Below, one piece after another: positions 1 to 8,283 of a stretch of 64,000 bases of DNA (its first letter is position 1; each line of letters begins with the position of its first letter). A program made the position numbers and the translations under genes. The notes under the pieces were generated by a model that was given only the letters and a program-made list of their open reading frames with translations, had not been told where the DNA came from and did no database searches. The stretch comes from Armatimonadota bacterium (GTDB taxonomy: Bacteria; Armatimonadota; Fimbriimonadia; Fimbriimonadales; Fimbriimonadaceae), in NCBI GenBank assembly GCA_018268375.1, contig JAFDWS010000001.1, forward strand, positions 834,627 through 898,626, given 5' to 3'.

Positions 1-1437
1 CGTCACCGGACGATCCGGGCCGTGCTCGACAGCACTGTCGCGCTACTTCCGAAGGAGGTCCAAGACACGTTCCTGCGCCTGAGCGTCTTCGACAACAGCT
101 TCGACCATCGGTCGGCGCGCGCCATCTGCCCCGACGCTGACATCGACTTCGCCCTCGATGCCCTCCTCGAGCTCAACATCATCCAGAGGCTGAGTACGCT
201 CTACGACAGAGCCCGGTTCACCATCCTCGAGACCTTGCGCGACTACGCCTTCGAGGTCGCACCAAGCGACCTTCTCAGAGAGGTCCGCTCCTTGCACGCT
301 CACCACTTCATGGAACTGGTCGAAGGCAAGGCTGATGCTGAAAACGCCAATCAGCCCGACGCCATGCGGGCCATCATCTCCCAGGAATATCAAAACTGCC
401 TGACCGCTATGCAGTGGTTCATGGAGAACGGCCGCGGCAGTGACCTCGGCAGGACAGCCTGTGCCTTGGTCGACTATTGGGAGTCGGTCGGATCATTGAA
501 CGAAGGCTTGCGATGGATGGAGGAGGCCCTCAGGCTGTGCCAGGACGGTGACCGGGTCAAGACCAGGCTGTTGATCGGCATCTCTCGGTTCAGCTGGTTC
601 ACGGGCGACAAGGTGAGGTCGCGAAACAGTATCGAACAGGCAATGGTAAGCGCGAGGAATTCGGGGCAGGAAGAAGACATCCTCGAGGCCCTGATTGCCC
701 TTCAGCAAGAGCGGCACAACTCGGGGGAAGCAGACGAAGCAGCGAGGCTGGCGGAGGAGGCGCTCAAGCTTGCCGAGCGGCTCGGCAACGTGTCGGTGCA
801 GTCCAGGATGTACCTGCGTATGGGCAATGCTGCCCTTGACCACAAGGACTGGCAGACGGCGCGGGAGGACTACGAGCAGAGCCTCAATCTGGGACGCGAG
901 GCCCACGACGCGGTCCGCATTGCCGGCGCGCTGACCAACCTGGGTGTGCTCGGTTTGCGCACGGGCCAACTCGACCTGTCGAAACTCTGGCTCCTCGAAG
1001 CCATCAACATGGGGAGGGCGGAGGCCCTCGTGCAAGTCGTGTCGATCTGCGCCATGAGCCTGGCGACCGTCGAGGCCCGTTTGGGGAACCGAACCCTCTC
1101 ACTGCGTTGGCTACAGGAGGCGTACCGATCCTTGATCGAAAACCAGTTCGTCCTGGCCGACCTCTTTCTCGCCTCTGCCGAAGTTTCGCACTCGTTCGGC
1201 GACACTCCTCGGGCAGCGAAGTTCCTCGGAATCCTCAGCACACTGCAACAGACCAATTCCGGCCTTGGCTACGAGCTCAAGGAGGTGTTGGAATCGACCA
1301 TCCGCAAATCGCTCGGCGACGGGCCCTTCGAAACGAACTATCAATTCGGACGAGCTCTGACGATCGACGCGGCAAGGGCATTGGTCCGTGACCTGGTCTC
1401 TGAGGAGGCCGGAAAGGGCCAAGATGGGCCAACATAG
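1..1437 (+). CDS. Signal-transduction ATPase regulator (AfsR/LuxR type), C-terminal TPR fragment
   Basis: The reading frame is open to the left edge, so the true start lies outside the window; the first start-like codon is GTG at 22. The opening residues (RHRTIRAVLD, then LLPKEVQDTFLRLSVF) resemble the winged-helix arm that follows the NTPase domain in AfsR/SARP-like and LuxR-like STAND regulators. The rest is helical and rich in TPR-like repeats with alternating Ala, Leu and Tyr (about residues 150-420). The ATPase and any DNA-binding domain are missing from view, so the effector output is unknown. It ends 5 nt before the next gene on the same strand. The family call is inferred from the short arm motif and the repeats. 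Confidence 0.7.
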   Translation, partial: RHRTIRAVLDSTVALLPKEVQDTFLRLSVFDNSFDHRSARAICPDADIDFALDALLELNIIQRLSTLYDRARFTILETLRDYAFEVAPSDLLREVRSLHAHHFMELVEGKADAENANQPDAMRAIISQEYQNCLTAMQWFMENGRGSDLGRTACALVDYWESVGSLNEGLRWMEEALRLCQDGDRVKTRLLIGISRFSWFTGDKVRSRNSIEQAMVSARNSGQEEDILEALIALQQERHNSGEADEAARLAEEALKLAERLGNVSVQSRMYLRMGNAALDHKDWQTAREDYEQSLNLGREAHDAVRIAGALTNLGVLGLRTGQLDLSKLWLLEAINMGRAEALVQVVSICAMSLATVEARLGNRTLSLRWLQEAYRSLIENQFVLADLFLASAEVSHSFGDTPRAAKFLGILSTLQQTNSGLGYELKEVLESTIRKSLGDGPFETNYQFGRALTIDAARALVRDLVSEEAGKGQDGPT

Positions 1438-1442
1438 ACGCC

Positions 1443-2426
1443 ATGATGAAAGTGGGCCTCGTCGGCTGCGGCTTCATGGGCCGCATGCATGCCAACGTCT
1501 ATTCCGCGACGGATAAAGGCACGCTCGTTCGGGCCTACGACAAGGGCGGCGAACGATTGGGGCAGTACTGCAAAGAGTTCGGTTGCGAGCCTTGTTCAAG
1601 TTATGAGGAGTTGTTGGCCTCCGACATAGACGTTGTCGATATCTGCTTGCCGACCGACAAGCACGCGGAAGCGACAGTCCAAGCCGCTCGCGCCGGGAAG
1701 CACGTGTTCTGCGAGAAGCCGATGGCGCTCACGCTTCAAGAAGCGGACACCATGATCGCAGCCTGTGAGCAGGCAGGTGTCCAACTCGCGATCGGCCATT
1801 GCATCCGCTTTTGGCCGGAATACGCGCTGCTCAAGCAAATCGTTGACGATGGACGTTATGGCCAACTTCTCAGTATTAACCTTACGCGGTACGGTGAGTT
1901 TCCTTTCTGGTCGAGCGACAATTGGCTCGCCGACGAACACCGGGCCGGGGGCGGGGTCCTGGACATGCACATCCACGACACCGATTTCGCCCACTTCCTT
2001 CTTGGGGAGCCCGACGACATGGTCTCGTTCGGCACCGTGGACAAGCGTGGGCCGTCCCAAGTCTTCACGACGATGAGGTTTGGCTCTACGATCGTGCACC
2101 TAGAAGGGGGATGGAACCTGCCCACAAAGACCCCCTTCAAGATGGCGTTTCGAGCGATCTTTGAGCGCGGGGCAGCGATCATGGACGGCGGTCCGATGAC
2201 GATCTATGTCGATGGCGGCGAGCCGATCGTTCCCGAGTTCAAGAAAATGGAGGCAGCAGGGGGAGGAAACATCAGCGACCTCGGCGGCTACTACCACGAA
2301 ATCGACTATTTCCTTTCCTGCTTGGAGGAGGGCAAGCCCTTGGAGACCGTCACTCCCCAAAGCTCCCGTCAGTCACTGGCGACCACTCTCGCCGAGATCG
2401 AAATGATCAAGGCTCAGGGAAAATAA
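1443..2426 (+). CDS. Gfo/Idh/MocA family NAD(P)-dependent oxidoreductase
   Basis: This 327-residue protein is a cytoplasmic sugar or cyclitol dehydrogenase of the Gfo/Idh/MocA family. The N-terminal Rossmann motif VGLVGCGFMGRMHA is at residues 4-17. The family EKP motif, whose Lys is catalytic, is at 91-93. The C-terminal domain carries GGGVLDMHIHDTD (about 169-181), with the usual metal- or substrate-facing His and Asp. Length is typical. Two ATGs stand in tandem at 1443 and 1446 and I cannot choose between them. The substrate cannot be read from the sequence. The nearby arabinose-type transporter makes a sugar substrate plausible, but they are on opposite strands. Confidence 0.93.
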   Translation: MMKVGLVGCGFMGRMHANVYSATDKGTLVRAYDKGGERLGQYCKEFGCEPCSSYEELLASDIDVVDICLPTDKHAEATVQAARAGKHVFCEKPMALTLQEADTMIAACEQAGVQLAIGHCIRFWPEYALLKQIVDDGRYGQLLSINLTRYGEFPFWSSDNWLADEHRAGGGVLDMHIHDTDFAHFLLGEPDDMVSFGTVDKRGPSQVFTTMRFGSTIVHLEGGWNLPTKTPFKMAFRAIFERGAAIMDGGPMTIYVDGGEPIVPEFKKMEAAGGGNISDLGGYYHEIDYFLSCLEEGKPLETVTPQSSRQSLATTLAEIEMIKAQGK

Positions 2427-2464
2427 GAAACTCAACCGGGTTTTCGGGCGTTCAAGTTCTCACG

Positions 2465-2845
2465 ATGGTCTCTTTTCGTCTGGTCGGCCTTGCCGCAGCT
2501 TCCCTGCTTGTTGCCTTCGGCGTCCTTGCCCCCGCCACCGCCCGCAATCCTGTGAAAGCGCGCGTGAGCTTCCAGTCGCAGGTCAAGCCCATCTTTGCCT
2601 CCAAGTGCATCGGCTGTCATTCGAAGAGCAGCCCCGGCGGGGGGCTCGCCCTGGACTCGACGGCCGGCATCAAGAAAGGAGGCGATTCCGGCAAGCTTTA
2701 CGTCGCCGGCAAGAGCTCGCAGAGCCTCATCACTAAGCGGCTGAAAGGCGAAGGCGGAGAGCGCATGCCGTACGGCGGCGCCGCGCTCCCTGCCGCCCAG
2801 ATCAACCTCGTCAAGAAGTGGATCGACGAAGGCGCGAAGTTCTGA
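2465..2845 (+). CDS. Secreted single-heme cytochrome c-type protein (planctomycete-type C domain)
   Basis: A 126-residue protein with a signal peptide (about residues 1-26, ending ATA-R). It has one heme-binding CIGCH motif at 47-51, in the context VKPIFASKCIGCHSK. This context is typical of the planctomycete-type cytochrome c domain used in periplasmic electron transfer or attached to DUF1549-type proteins. The probable axial Met lies in GGERMPYGG near residue 100. It probably acts alone outside the membrane, since no partner oxidase or dehydrogenase is adjacent. It converges with araF: the two stops abut at 2845/2846. Confidence 0.88.
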   Translation: MVSFRLVGLAAASLLVAFGVLAPATARNPVKARVSFQSQVKPIFASKCIGCHSKSSPGGGLALDSTAGIKKGGDSGKLYVAGKSSQSLITKRLKGEGGERMPYGGAALPAAQINLVKKWIDEGAKF

Positions 2846-3883
2846 TCACTCGATCGGAATCCCCAGCTCTTTGAACTTCGCCAGGTAGTTGTCCCGGCTC
2901 ACGATCAACCCCTCGGTGCGCGTGTCCATCGGCGGCTCCTTGCCGTCTTTGACCCACTCGTAGAGCATTTCGGCGCTCTTGTAGCCGTGCTCGTCGGCCC
3001 GCATCAGCACGCTCGAGAACACCGAGGTCGCCTTTGCCTTCTTGAACTCCTCGACCGCCTCGGTGCCGTTGATACCGTTGCCAATGCAAGTTTCGGGAGT
3101 GAACCCGCGCTGTTCCATCGCCCGCACCGCACCGATCACGGCCGTGTCGTTCATCCCGCCGACAAGCCAGTACTTCACTTCCGGGTGCTGGGTGAGCAGA
3201 ATATTGGCAGCGTCCAGCGACCCCGGCACGTCGGTCGTCTTCTGCGGCGCGTGGAAGATCATCGCCTTAGGAATGCCACCTTCGAGCAGCGCTTTCTCGA
3301 TGTTGTCGGTCCGGGTCTTAGCCGTATCCAGCTCGTCAAACGTGACCAAGCACACGCCGACCTTGTCCATAGGCCACTTCTTGTCCTTTGCCATGTTCAC
3401 CAACGTCTGCCCCGAAAGCTGCCCGATCTTGTCGGCGGAGAGGCCCATGTGGTGGACGTTCGCCATGATCTTGTTGTCCGCGTCCACGAACTGGTCGTCG
3501 ACCGTGATCACCTTCATACCGTAGCCTTCCGCCTTCTTCAAGATCGCGGGGCCGAGACGAACGTCTGGGGTGCAGATGACAAAGCCCTTGGCGCCCTGCG
3601 CGTTCAAGTTGTCGATCGCCGCCATCACCTTGTCGCCGTCCTGGGCCGGCAGCTTCAAGAGCGTGAAACCCTTGTCCTTGGCACACTTGTCGGCGAACAT
3701 CCACTCGATCTGGAACCACCGCTCTTCAGGCTGCTTGACGATGTAGCCAAGCTTGATGTCGTTGGCCGCCACCGGCTTGGACGCGCCACCTGTGGCCTCC
3801 GCCGTTTTCTCGGCGGGCGGGTTGCAGCCGAATCCGACAAACAAGGCGAGGGACGAGCACCAGAAAAGGGAGGTGAGTTTCAT
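2846..3883 (-). CDS. araF: L-arabinose-type ABC transporter, substrate-binding lipoprotein
   Basis: A 345-residue periplasmic-binding protein (type 1 fold) that follows E. coli AraF closely by recall: KLGYIVKQPEERWFQ, GAKGFVICTPD, MKVITVDDQFV, HPEVKYWLVGGMND and HGYKSAEMLYEWV. The N-terminus is a signal peptide ending FVGFGC with Cys20, so it is probably a membrane-anchored lipoprotein rather than a free periplasmic protein. It would capture arabinose or a related pentose and deliver it to the AraH permease, encoded 72 nt upstream on the same strand. No ATPase gene (araG) lies between or beside them. Sugar identity is by similarity only. Confidence 0.92.
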   Translation of the reverse strand: MKLTSLFWCSSLALFVGFGCNPPAEKTAEATGGASKPVAANDIKLGYIVKQPEERWFQIEWMFADKCAKDKGFTLLKLPAQDGDKVMAAIDNLNAQGAKGFVICTPDVRLGPAILKKAEGYGMKVITVDDQFVDADNKIMANVHHMGLSADKIGQLSGQTLVNMAKDKKWPMDKVGVCLVTFDELDTAKTRTDNIEKALLEGGIPKAMIFHAPQKTTDVPGSLDAANILLTQHPEVKYWLVGGMNDTAVIGAVRAMEQRGFTPETCIGNGINGTEAVEEFKKAKATSVFSSVLMRADEHGYKSAEMLYEWVKDGKEPPMDTRTEGLIVSRDNYLAKFKELGIPIE

Positions 3884-3955
3884 GGTCGCTGAGGGGACTG
3901 TACCTGGACGTCGCCAGTTTCACCTTCCTGACCACCCTAACAATCCCCACCACCC

Positions 3956-4912
3956 TTACCTCCTCTTGAACTTGTCCAAGGCGACCGCGACGAGCAAAAT
4001 GGCGCCGCGCACCATGTACTGATAGAAAGGCTCGATCTGGAGCAGGTTCATCGCGTTCTGCACGATCCCCATGATCACGACCCCGGCGACCACGAAGGCC
4101 ATGCTCGCGATGCCGCCCGAAAGCGAGACGCCGCCGAGGACGCACGCTGCGATAACCTCGAGCTCGAAGCCCTGCGCCGAGTTGGGCTGGCCGCTGGTGA
4201 GGCGCGCAGCGAGGACGAGCCCTGCAAGTGCCGCCACAAAGCCCTGCAAAACGAAGATCGCCATTCGCGTCTTCGTGACTTGGATGCCCGCCAACTGGGC
4301 CGCCTCCGGGTTTCCGCCGATGGCGAGTGTGTTGCGCCCGAAGACGCTCCGGCTGAGGAGGACGGCGAAAACGACCATGCAACCGACCGTGATCCACACG
4401 GGAACGGGGACGCCCCGGAACTCGCCGATCGAAACGACAGGCCAGAACGCGCTGCCCACGTTGTTGAAGCCTTCGTGCGCGATCCCGACCGCCTTGCCGC
4501 CTGAGATCACGAGGCTGAAGCTCTTCACGATCTGCATGGTGGCGAGCGTCGCGATCAGGGCGCCGATCCTCAGCTTGGCCACTGCAAACCCGTTCAACAG
4601 CCCCACCAGCACGCCAAAGCCCAACGCCGCGACGACCGCTTCGGCCAAGCTGCCCGTTTGCTTGAGCACCACCGCCACGATGACGCCGGCGCAAGGCACG
4701 AGGGTGCCGACGCTCAAGTCCACGTCCCCCGCCGCGAGGCAAAACATCATCGTGCACGCGACCATGCCGACCATGCTCACGGCGACGGAAAGGCCGATCA
4801 TGTTGCGGACGGTGAGGAAGTTCGGCACCGCCGCAGAACACACGATGAACAGCGCGAGGGCCACGAAAGTCATGCCGTAGTTGTCGAAAAGCCTTCGCGC
4901 CTGTGTCTTCAC
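3956..4912 (-). CDS. araH: L-arabinose-type ABC transporter permease
   Basis: A multi-spanning inner-membrane permease of the BPD_transp_2 family. Recognisable AraH stretches include MVACTMMFCLAAGD-DLSVGT, GALIATLATMQIVKS, GRNTLAIGGNPEAAQLAG and ACVLGGVSLSGG. The open frame runs upstream to 5236, but that part is not AraH-like. I place the start at GTG 4912 (about 318 residues) because KTQARRLFDNYGM aligns with the E. coli AraH start region. TTG at 4927 is an alternative, and neither has a well-spaced Shine-Dalgarno. It forms a unit with araF, in the order araH then araF. The cognate ATPase is not in the window. Confidence 0.9.
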   Translation of the reverse strand: MKTQARRLFDNYGMTFVALALFIVCSAAVPNFLTVRNMIGLSVAVSMVGMVACTMMFCLAAGDVDLSVGTLVPCAGVIVAVVLKQTGSLAEAVVAALGFGVLVGLLNGFAVAKLRIGALIATLATMQIVKSFSLVISGGKAVGIAHEGFNNVGSAFWPVVSIGEFRGVPVPVWITVGCMVVFAVLLSRSVFGRNTLAIGGNPEAAQLAGIQVTKTRMAIFVLQGFVAALAGLVLAARLTSGQPNSAQGFELEVIAACVLGGVSLSGGIASMAFVVAGVVIMGIVQNAMNLLQIEPFYQYMVRGAILLVAVALDKFKRR

Positions 4913-4961
4913 GGCTCCGCAAGACAATACCCAGTGGGGCAGGCGATGGTAAAACCGCTCT

Positions 4962-5189
4962 ATGTCCGTCACCAAGCACGAGTACACACGCGATGGGGTG
5001 ACCGTGGTCTGGCGCCCGGACGTCTGCCAGCACTCTGGCATCTGCGCGCTGGGCCTTCCAGCCGTCTTCAACCCGTTTGTCCACCCCTGGATCAATATGG
5101 ACGGCGCGGAACTGGAGCAGATCGTGGAGCAGGTGCGGCAATGCCCGTCCGGAGCGATCAGCATCAAGCCGAGCGACAGTGGCGAATAG
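4962..5189 (+). CDS. Divergent 4Fe-4S mono-cluster protein (Fer4_19 type)
   Basis: A 75-residue soluble protein. It shows the pattern of the divergent mono-cluster ferredoxin family: RPDVCQHSGICALGLPAVF, then PWINMDGAELEQIVEQVRQCPSGAI. Only three cysteines are visible (22, 28 and 61), so the cluster is either 3Fe-4S or has a non-Cys fourth ligand, possibly His24. Such proteins are usually predicted small electron carriers or fusion partners of GNAT or YjdI proteins. The function here is unknown. It is divergent from araH with only 49 nt between the starts. Upstream is TAAAAC, six bases before the ATG, a weak -10-like match. Confidence 0.85.
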   Translation: MSVTKHEYTRDGVTVVWRPDVCQHSGICALGLPAVFNPFVHPWINMDGAELEQIVEQVRQCPSGAISIKPSDSGE

Positions 5190-5249
5190 CAAGCGCACTC
5201 GGTCCCCTGTGCCCCCGTCTCCATTTCACTCCTCACGCCGCGTTTGCCT

Positions 5250-5255
5250 CATACT
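5250..5255 (+). promoter_or_regulatory. -10-like element CATACT, leaderless position
   Basis: CATACT stands six bases before the ATG at 5262, so transcription would start at or next to the start codon. It matches TATAAT at 4 of 6 positions, including the key A2 and T6. No Shine-Dalgarno is visible, which fits a leaderless mRNA. The same arrangement recurs in other genes of the window. Confidence 0.45.
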
Positions 5256-5261
5256 TGGGCC

Positions 5262-8200
5262 ATGCGTCTCCTCGCGCTCTTCGCCGTGTCGGTCTGGGTA
5301 GCCTCGGCGATGGCCCAAAACGTCGACCCCGGCTTGATCCAGCACTTGCGTTGGCGGTGCATCGGGCCCCACCGAGCGGGCAGGACAGTCGGCGCATCGG
5401 GGATTCCTGGCCGGCCGAACGAATTCTTGATCGGCGTGAACAACGGCGGTGTCTGGAAGACTGCTGACTACGGCCGTACCTGGAGACCCATCTTTGACGA
5501 CCAGCCGACTGGCTCGATCGGCTTCCTGGCCGTCGCCCCGAGCGCTCCTGACACCATTTACGTCGGATGTGGCGAGGGGCTCCAGCGACCCGATTTGAGC
5601 ATCGGTGACGGTGTTTACAGGAGCACCGACGGGGGGAAGACATGGGTGAACACCGGTCTCCGCGATGGCCAGCAAATCAGTTGTTTGGCAGTCGACCCTC
5701 GGGACGCAAAGCGCGTCTACGCCGCCGTGCTTGGGCACCCCTACGGCCCGAACGAAACGAGAGGGCTCTACCGCTCGCTCGACGGTGGAGGATCCTGGGG
5801 CAAAGTGCTCGGCCCCGACGCCCACACCGGCGCAGCCCAGATCGTCATCGATCCGAAAAACCCCGACACCCTGTACTGCGACCTCTGGGCGGGAAGGCAG
5901 GCACCTTGGGAGAACGGTCGATGGCAGGGCCCGAAGAGCGGCCTCTACAAGTCCACTGACGGCGGAGACAAATGGCGGCCGCTGACGAAGGGACTGCCAG
6001 GCGTCGCCAAGGGTCTTGGCCGCATCGGAGTCGGCCTCTCGCCTAGCGACCCACGCAGACTCTATGCCACGGTGGACGCGCGGGAAGGTGCCGGAATCTA
6101 CCGGTCGGACGACGGTGGCGAGAGTTGGAACCTCATCAGCTCCGACCCCCGCCTTTGGGGCCGTGGCGACGACTTCGCCGAGATCAAAGTCGACCCGAGC
6201 GACCCCAACACCGTTTACTGCGCCAACACCGCCTGCTACAAGAGCTCTGACGGCGGCAAGACCTGGGAGGGGTGGAAAGGGGCGCCTGGCGGCGACGACT
6301 ACCACACGATTTGGATCGATCCCGCCAACCCGCGGACGATTCTCCTCGCCACCGACCAGGGAGCGACGATCACGGTCAACGGCGGGGAGACGTGGAGCAG
6401 TTGGTACAACCAGCCGACCGCCCAGTTCTATCACGTCAGCACGGACAACCAATGGCCTTACTGGGTGTACAGCGGCCAGCAAGAAAGCGGCTCGGTCGGT
6501 ATCGCTTCCCGTGGCAACGACGGCCAGATCACGTTCCGTGAGTGGCACCCGGTCGGTGCTGAAGAATACGGCTACGTCGCGGTCGATCCCCTCGATCCCA
6601 ACATCGTCTTCGGCGGGAAACTGTCGAAGTACGACAGAAGAACCGGACAAGTCCAGGACGTGTCGCCCGAGGGCGCGCGATCCAGCTATCGGGTGCTGCG
6701 CACGGCGCCCGTGATCTTTTCACCGGTCGACCCCAAGTTGCTCTACTACGGGACGAGCGTATTGTTCGCATCGCGCAATGGTGGCTCGTCCTGGCAAGCG
6801 CTCTCCGGCGACCTTAGTCGCGAGAAGCCAGACGTTCCGACGCCGTTCAACGATGGGCAAGACAAGCCCCAGACCCCCGGGCGGCGAGGCGTGGTCTACA
6901 GCATCGGGCCGTCACACTTCACGACCAAGACAGTCTGGTGCGGCACTGACGATGGCCTCGTTTGGGTCACGCGCGATGGCGGAAAGACCTGGAAAGACGT
7001 CACGCCAAAACAAATGACGAGTTGGAGCAAGGTGTCGCAGATCGACGCCGGGCACTTTTCCGACGAGACGGCCTACGTGTCGGTAAACCGCTTGCGGTGC
7101 GACGACCTCGCCCCCTATATCTACGCCACCCATGATGGCGGCAAGACTTGGAAACTCATCGTTTCGGGCCTCCCCAATGACCCGGTCAACGCGGTCCGCG
7201 AAGACCCCGTCCGTAAGGGCCTCCTCTACTGTGCGACCGAGCGCATGGTGCACTTCTCGATGGACGACGGGGCGAACTGGACGTCCCTACGGCTCAACAT
7301 GCCGTGCACGTCAGTGCGAGACCTCGTCGTGAAAGACGACGACCTCGTCATTGGTACTCACGGACGCTCCTTCTGGATTCTGGACAACGTGACCGCGCTC
7401 CGGCAGCTCACTGACCATATGGTGAAGGCTGTACTCTTCACTCCCCAGTTGGCGACTCGTGTCCGCTGGAACATGAACACCGACACGCCGCTGCCGCCCG
7501 AGGAACCAGGAGGACAGAATCCTCCCGACGGAGCCATGGTCGAATACTTCCTTCCGTCCGGGGCCGCGAAGGTTTCGCTCGAGGTCATCGATGCCGCTGG
7601 GAAGGTCGTCAGAACCTACACCAGCGACGACAAGCCCTTTCAAGTGGATCCCGGGAGGATCCCGCTTCCCACCTATTGGTTAAGACCGCCGACCGTGCTC
7701 GAGAAGACCAAAGGAAGTCACCGTTGGCTATGGGACATGCGGCGACAGCCACTCGATTCGACCGCGGGAGTCCCGATGGCAGCGATCTTCGAGGACACTC
7801 CTGCAACCCCTACCGGGCCATGGGTGCCACCGGGCAACTACACCGTTCGGTTGACAGTTGACGGTGCCAGCGTCGAAGCACCATTGACGTTACGGATAGA
7901 CCCAAGGGTGACGACTTCCCAGGCTGGCATCGATGCCCAAAGCTTGATCCTGACTGGCTCGTACGAAGGGCTCGTGTGGCTCCAAGACACCCTGCCTCTT
8001 GTCCGCAAGGCGGACGCAGAACTGATCCGCCAGCTCGGCGCCAACCCCGAACGCTCGGTGGCCGACCAGCTCTCAAAGCTGCAAAGCGAGTCGGCCGCGA
8101 TCATCGCCCAGTCCCAGCAACTCGAACGGGCGCTGGGAGGAGTGATGGGCGACGCAGATGCGACTGAGATGGCGCCGACCGACACCCTGATGGCCGCGTA

Positions 8201-8279
8201 CGGCCGGGCGATGGAATCCCTGGCCGCACTGAAAACAAGGTGGCGAGCCCTTGCCGCAGACCCTCACCTCAAACCGTGA
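5262..8279 (+). CDS. Secreted VPS10/sortilin-like BNR-repeat beta-propeller protein
   Basis: A 1005-residue exported protein. I start at ATG 5262 (MRLLALFAVSVWVASAMA, a clean signal peptide) rather than TTG 5244. At least six Asp-box (BNR) motifs are visible: STDGGKTW, STDGGDKW, SDDGGESW, SSDGGKTW, TRDGGKTW and THDGGKTW. These define the tandem propellers of the VPS10/sortilin and xyloglucanase-like superfamily. After about residue 760, a FlgD-like Ig segment (VSLEVIDAAGKVVRTY) is followed by a helical C-terminus. Proteins of this type are often annotated as glycosyl hydrolases, but no catalytic residues can be assigned. Cell-surface binding or degradation of a polymer is a guess. It converges with the next gene, 4 nt apart. 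Confidence 0.85.
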   Translation: MRLLALFAVSVWVASAMAQNVDPGLIQHLRWRCIGPHRAGRTVGASGIPGRPNEFLIGVNNGGVWKTADYGRTWRPIFDDQPTGSIGFLAVAPSAPDTIYVGCGEGLQRPDLSIGDGVYRSTDGGKTWVNTGLRDGQQISCLAVDPRDAKRVYAAVLGHPYGPNETRGLYRSLDGGGSWGKVLGPDAHTGAAQIVIDPKNPDTLYCDLWAGRQAPWENGRWQGPKSGLYKSTDGGDKWRPLTKGLPGVAKGLGRIGVGLSPSDPRRLYATVDAREGAGIYRSDDGGESWNLISSDPRLWGRGDDFAEIKVDPSDPNTVYCANTACYKSSDGGKTWEGWKGAPGGDDYHTIWIDPANPRTILLATDQGATITVNGGETWSSWYNQPTAQFYHVSTDNQWPYWVYSGQQESGSVGIASRGNDGQITFREWHPVGAEEYGYVAVDPLDPNIVFGGKLSKYDRRTGQVQDVSPEGARSSYRVLRTAPVIFSPVDPKLLYYGTSVLFASRNGGSSWQALSGDLSREKPDVPTPFNDGQDKPQTPGRRGVVYSIGPSHFTTKTVWCGTDDGLVWVTRDGGKTWKDVTPKQMTSWSKVSQIDAGHFSDETAYVSVNRLRCDDLAPYIYATHDGGKTWKLIVSGLPNDPVNAVREDPVRKGLLYCATERMVHFSMDDGANWTSLRLNMPCTSVRDLVVKDDDLVIGTHGRSFWILDNVTALRQLTDHMVKAVLFTPQLATRVRWNMNTDTPLPPEEPGGQNPPDGAMVEYFLPSGAAKVSLEVIDAAGKVVRTYTSDDKPFQVDPGRIPLPTYWLRPPTVLEKTKGSHRWLWDMRRQPLDSTAGVPMAAIFEDTPATPTGPWVPPGNYTVRLTVDGASVEAPLTLRIDPRVTTSQAGIDAQSLILTGSYEGLVWLQDTLPLVRKADAELIRQLGANPERSVADQLSKLQSESAAIIAQSQQLERALGGVMGDADATEMAPTDTLMAAYGRAMESLAALKTRWRALAADPHLKP

Positions 8280-8283
8280 CAAC

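Noticed and set aside
3726..5198. 490-residue minus-strand open frame
   Set aside because: It overlaps araH and araF in another frame, is rich in Arg and His and lacks recognisable motifs; it is a shadow caused by high GC.
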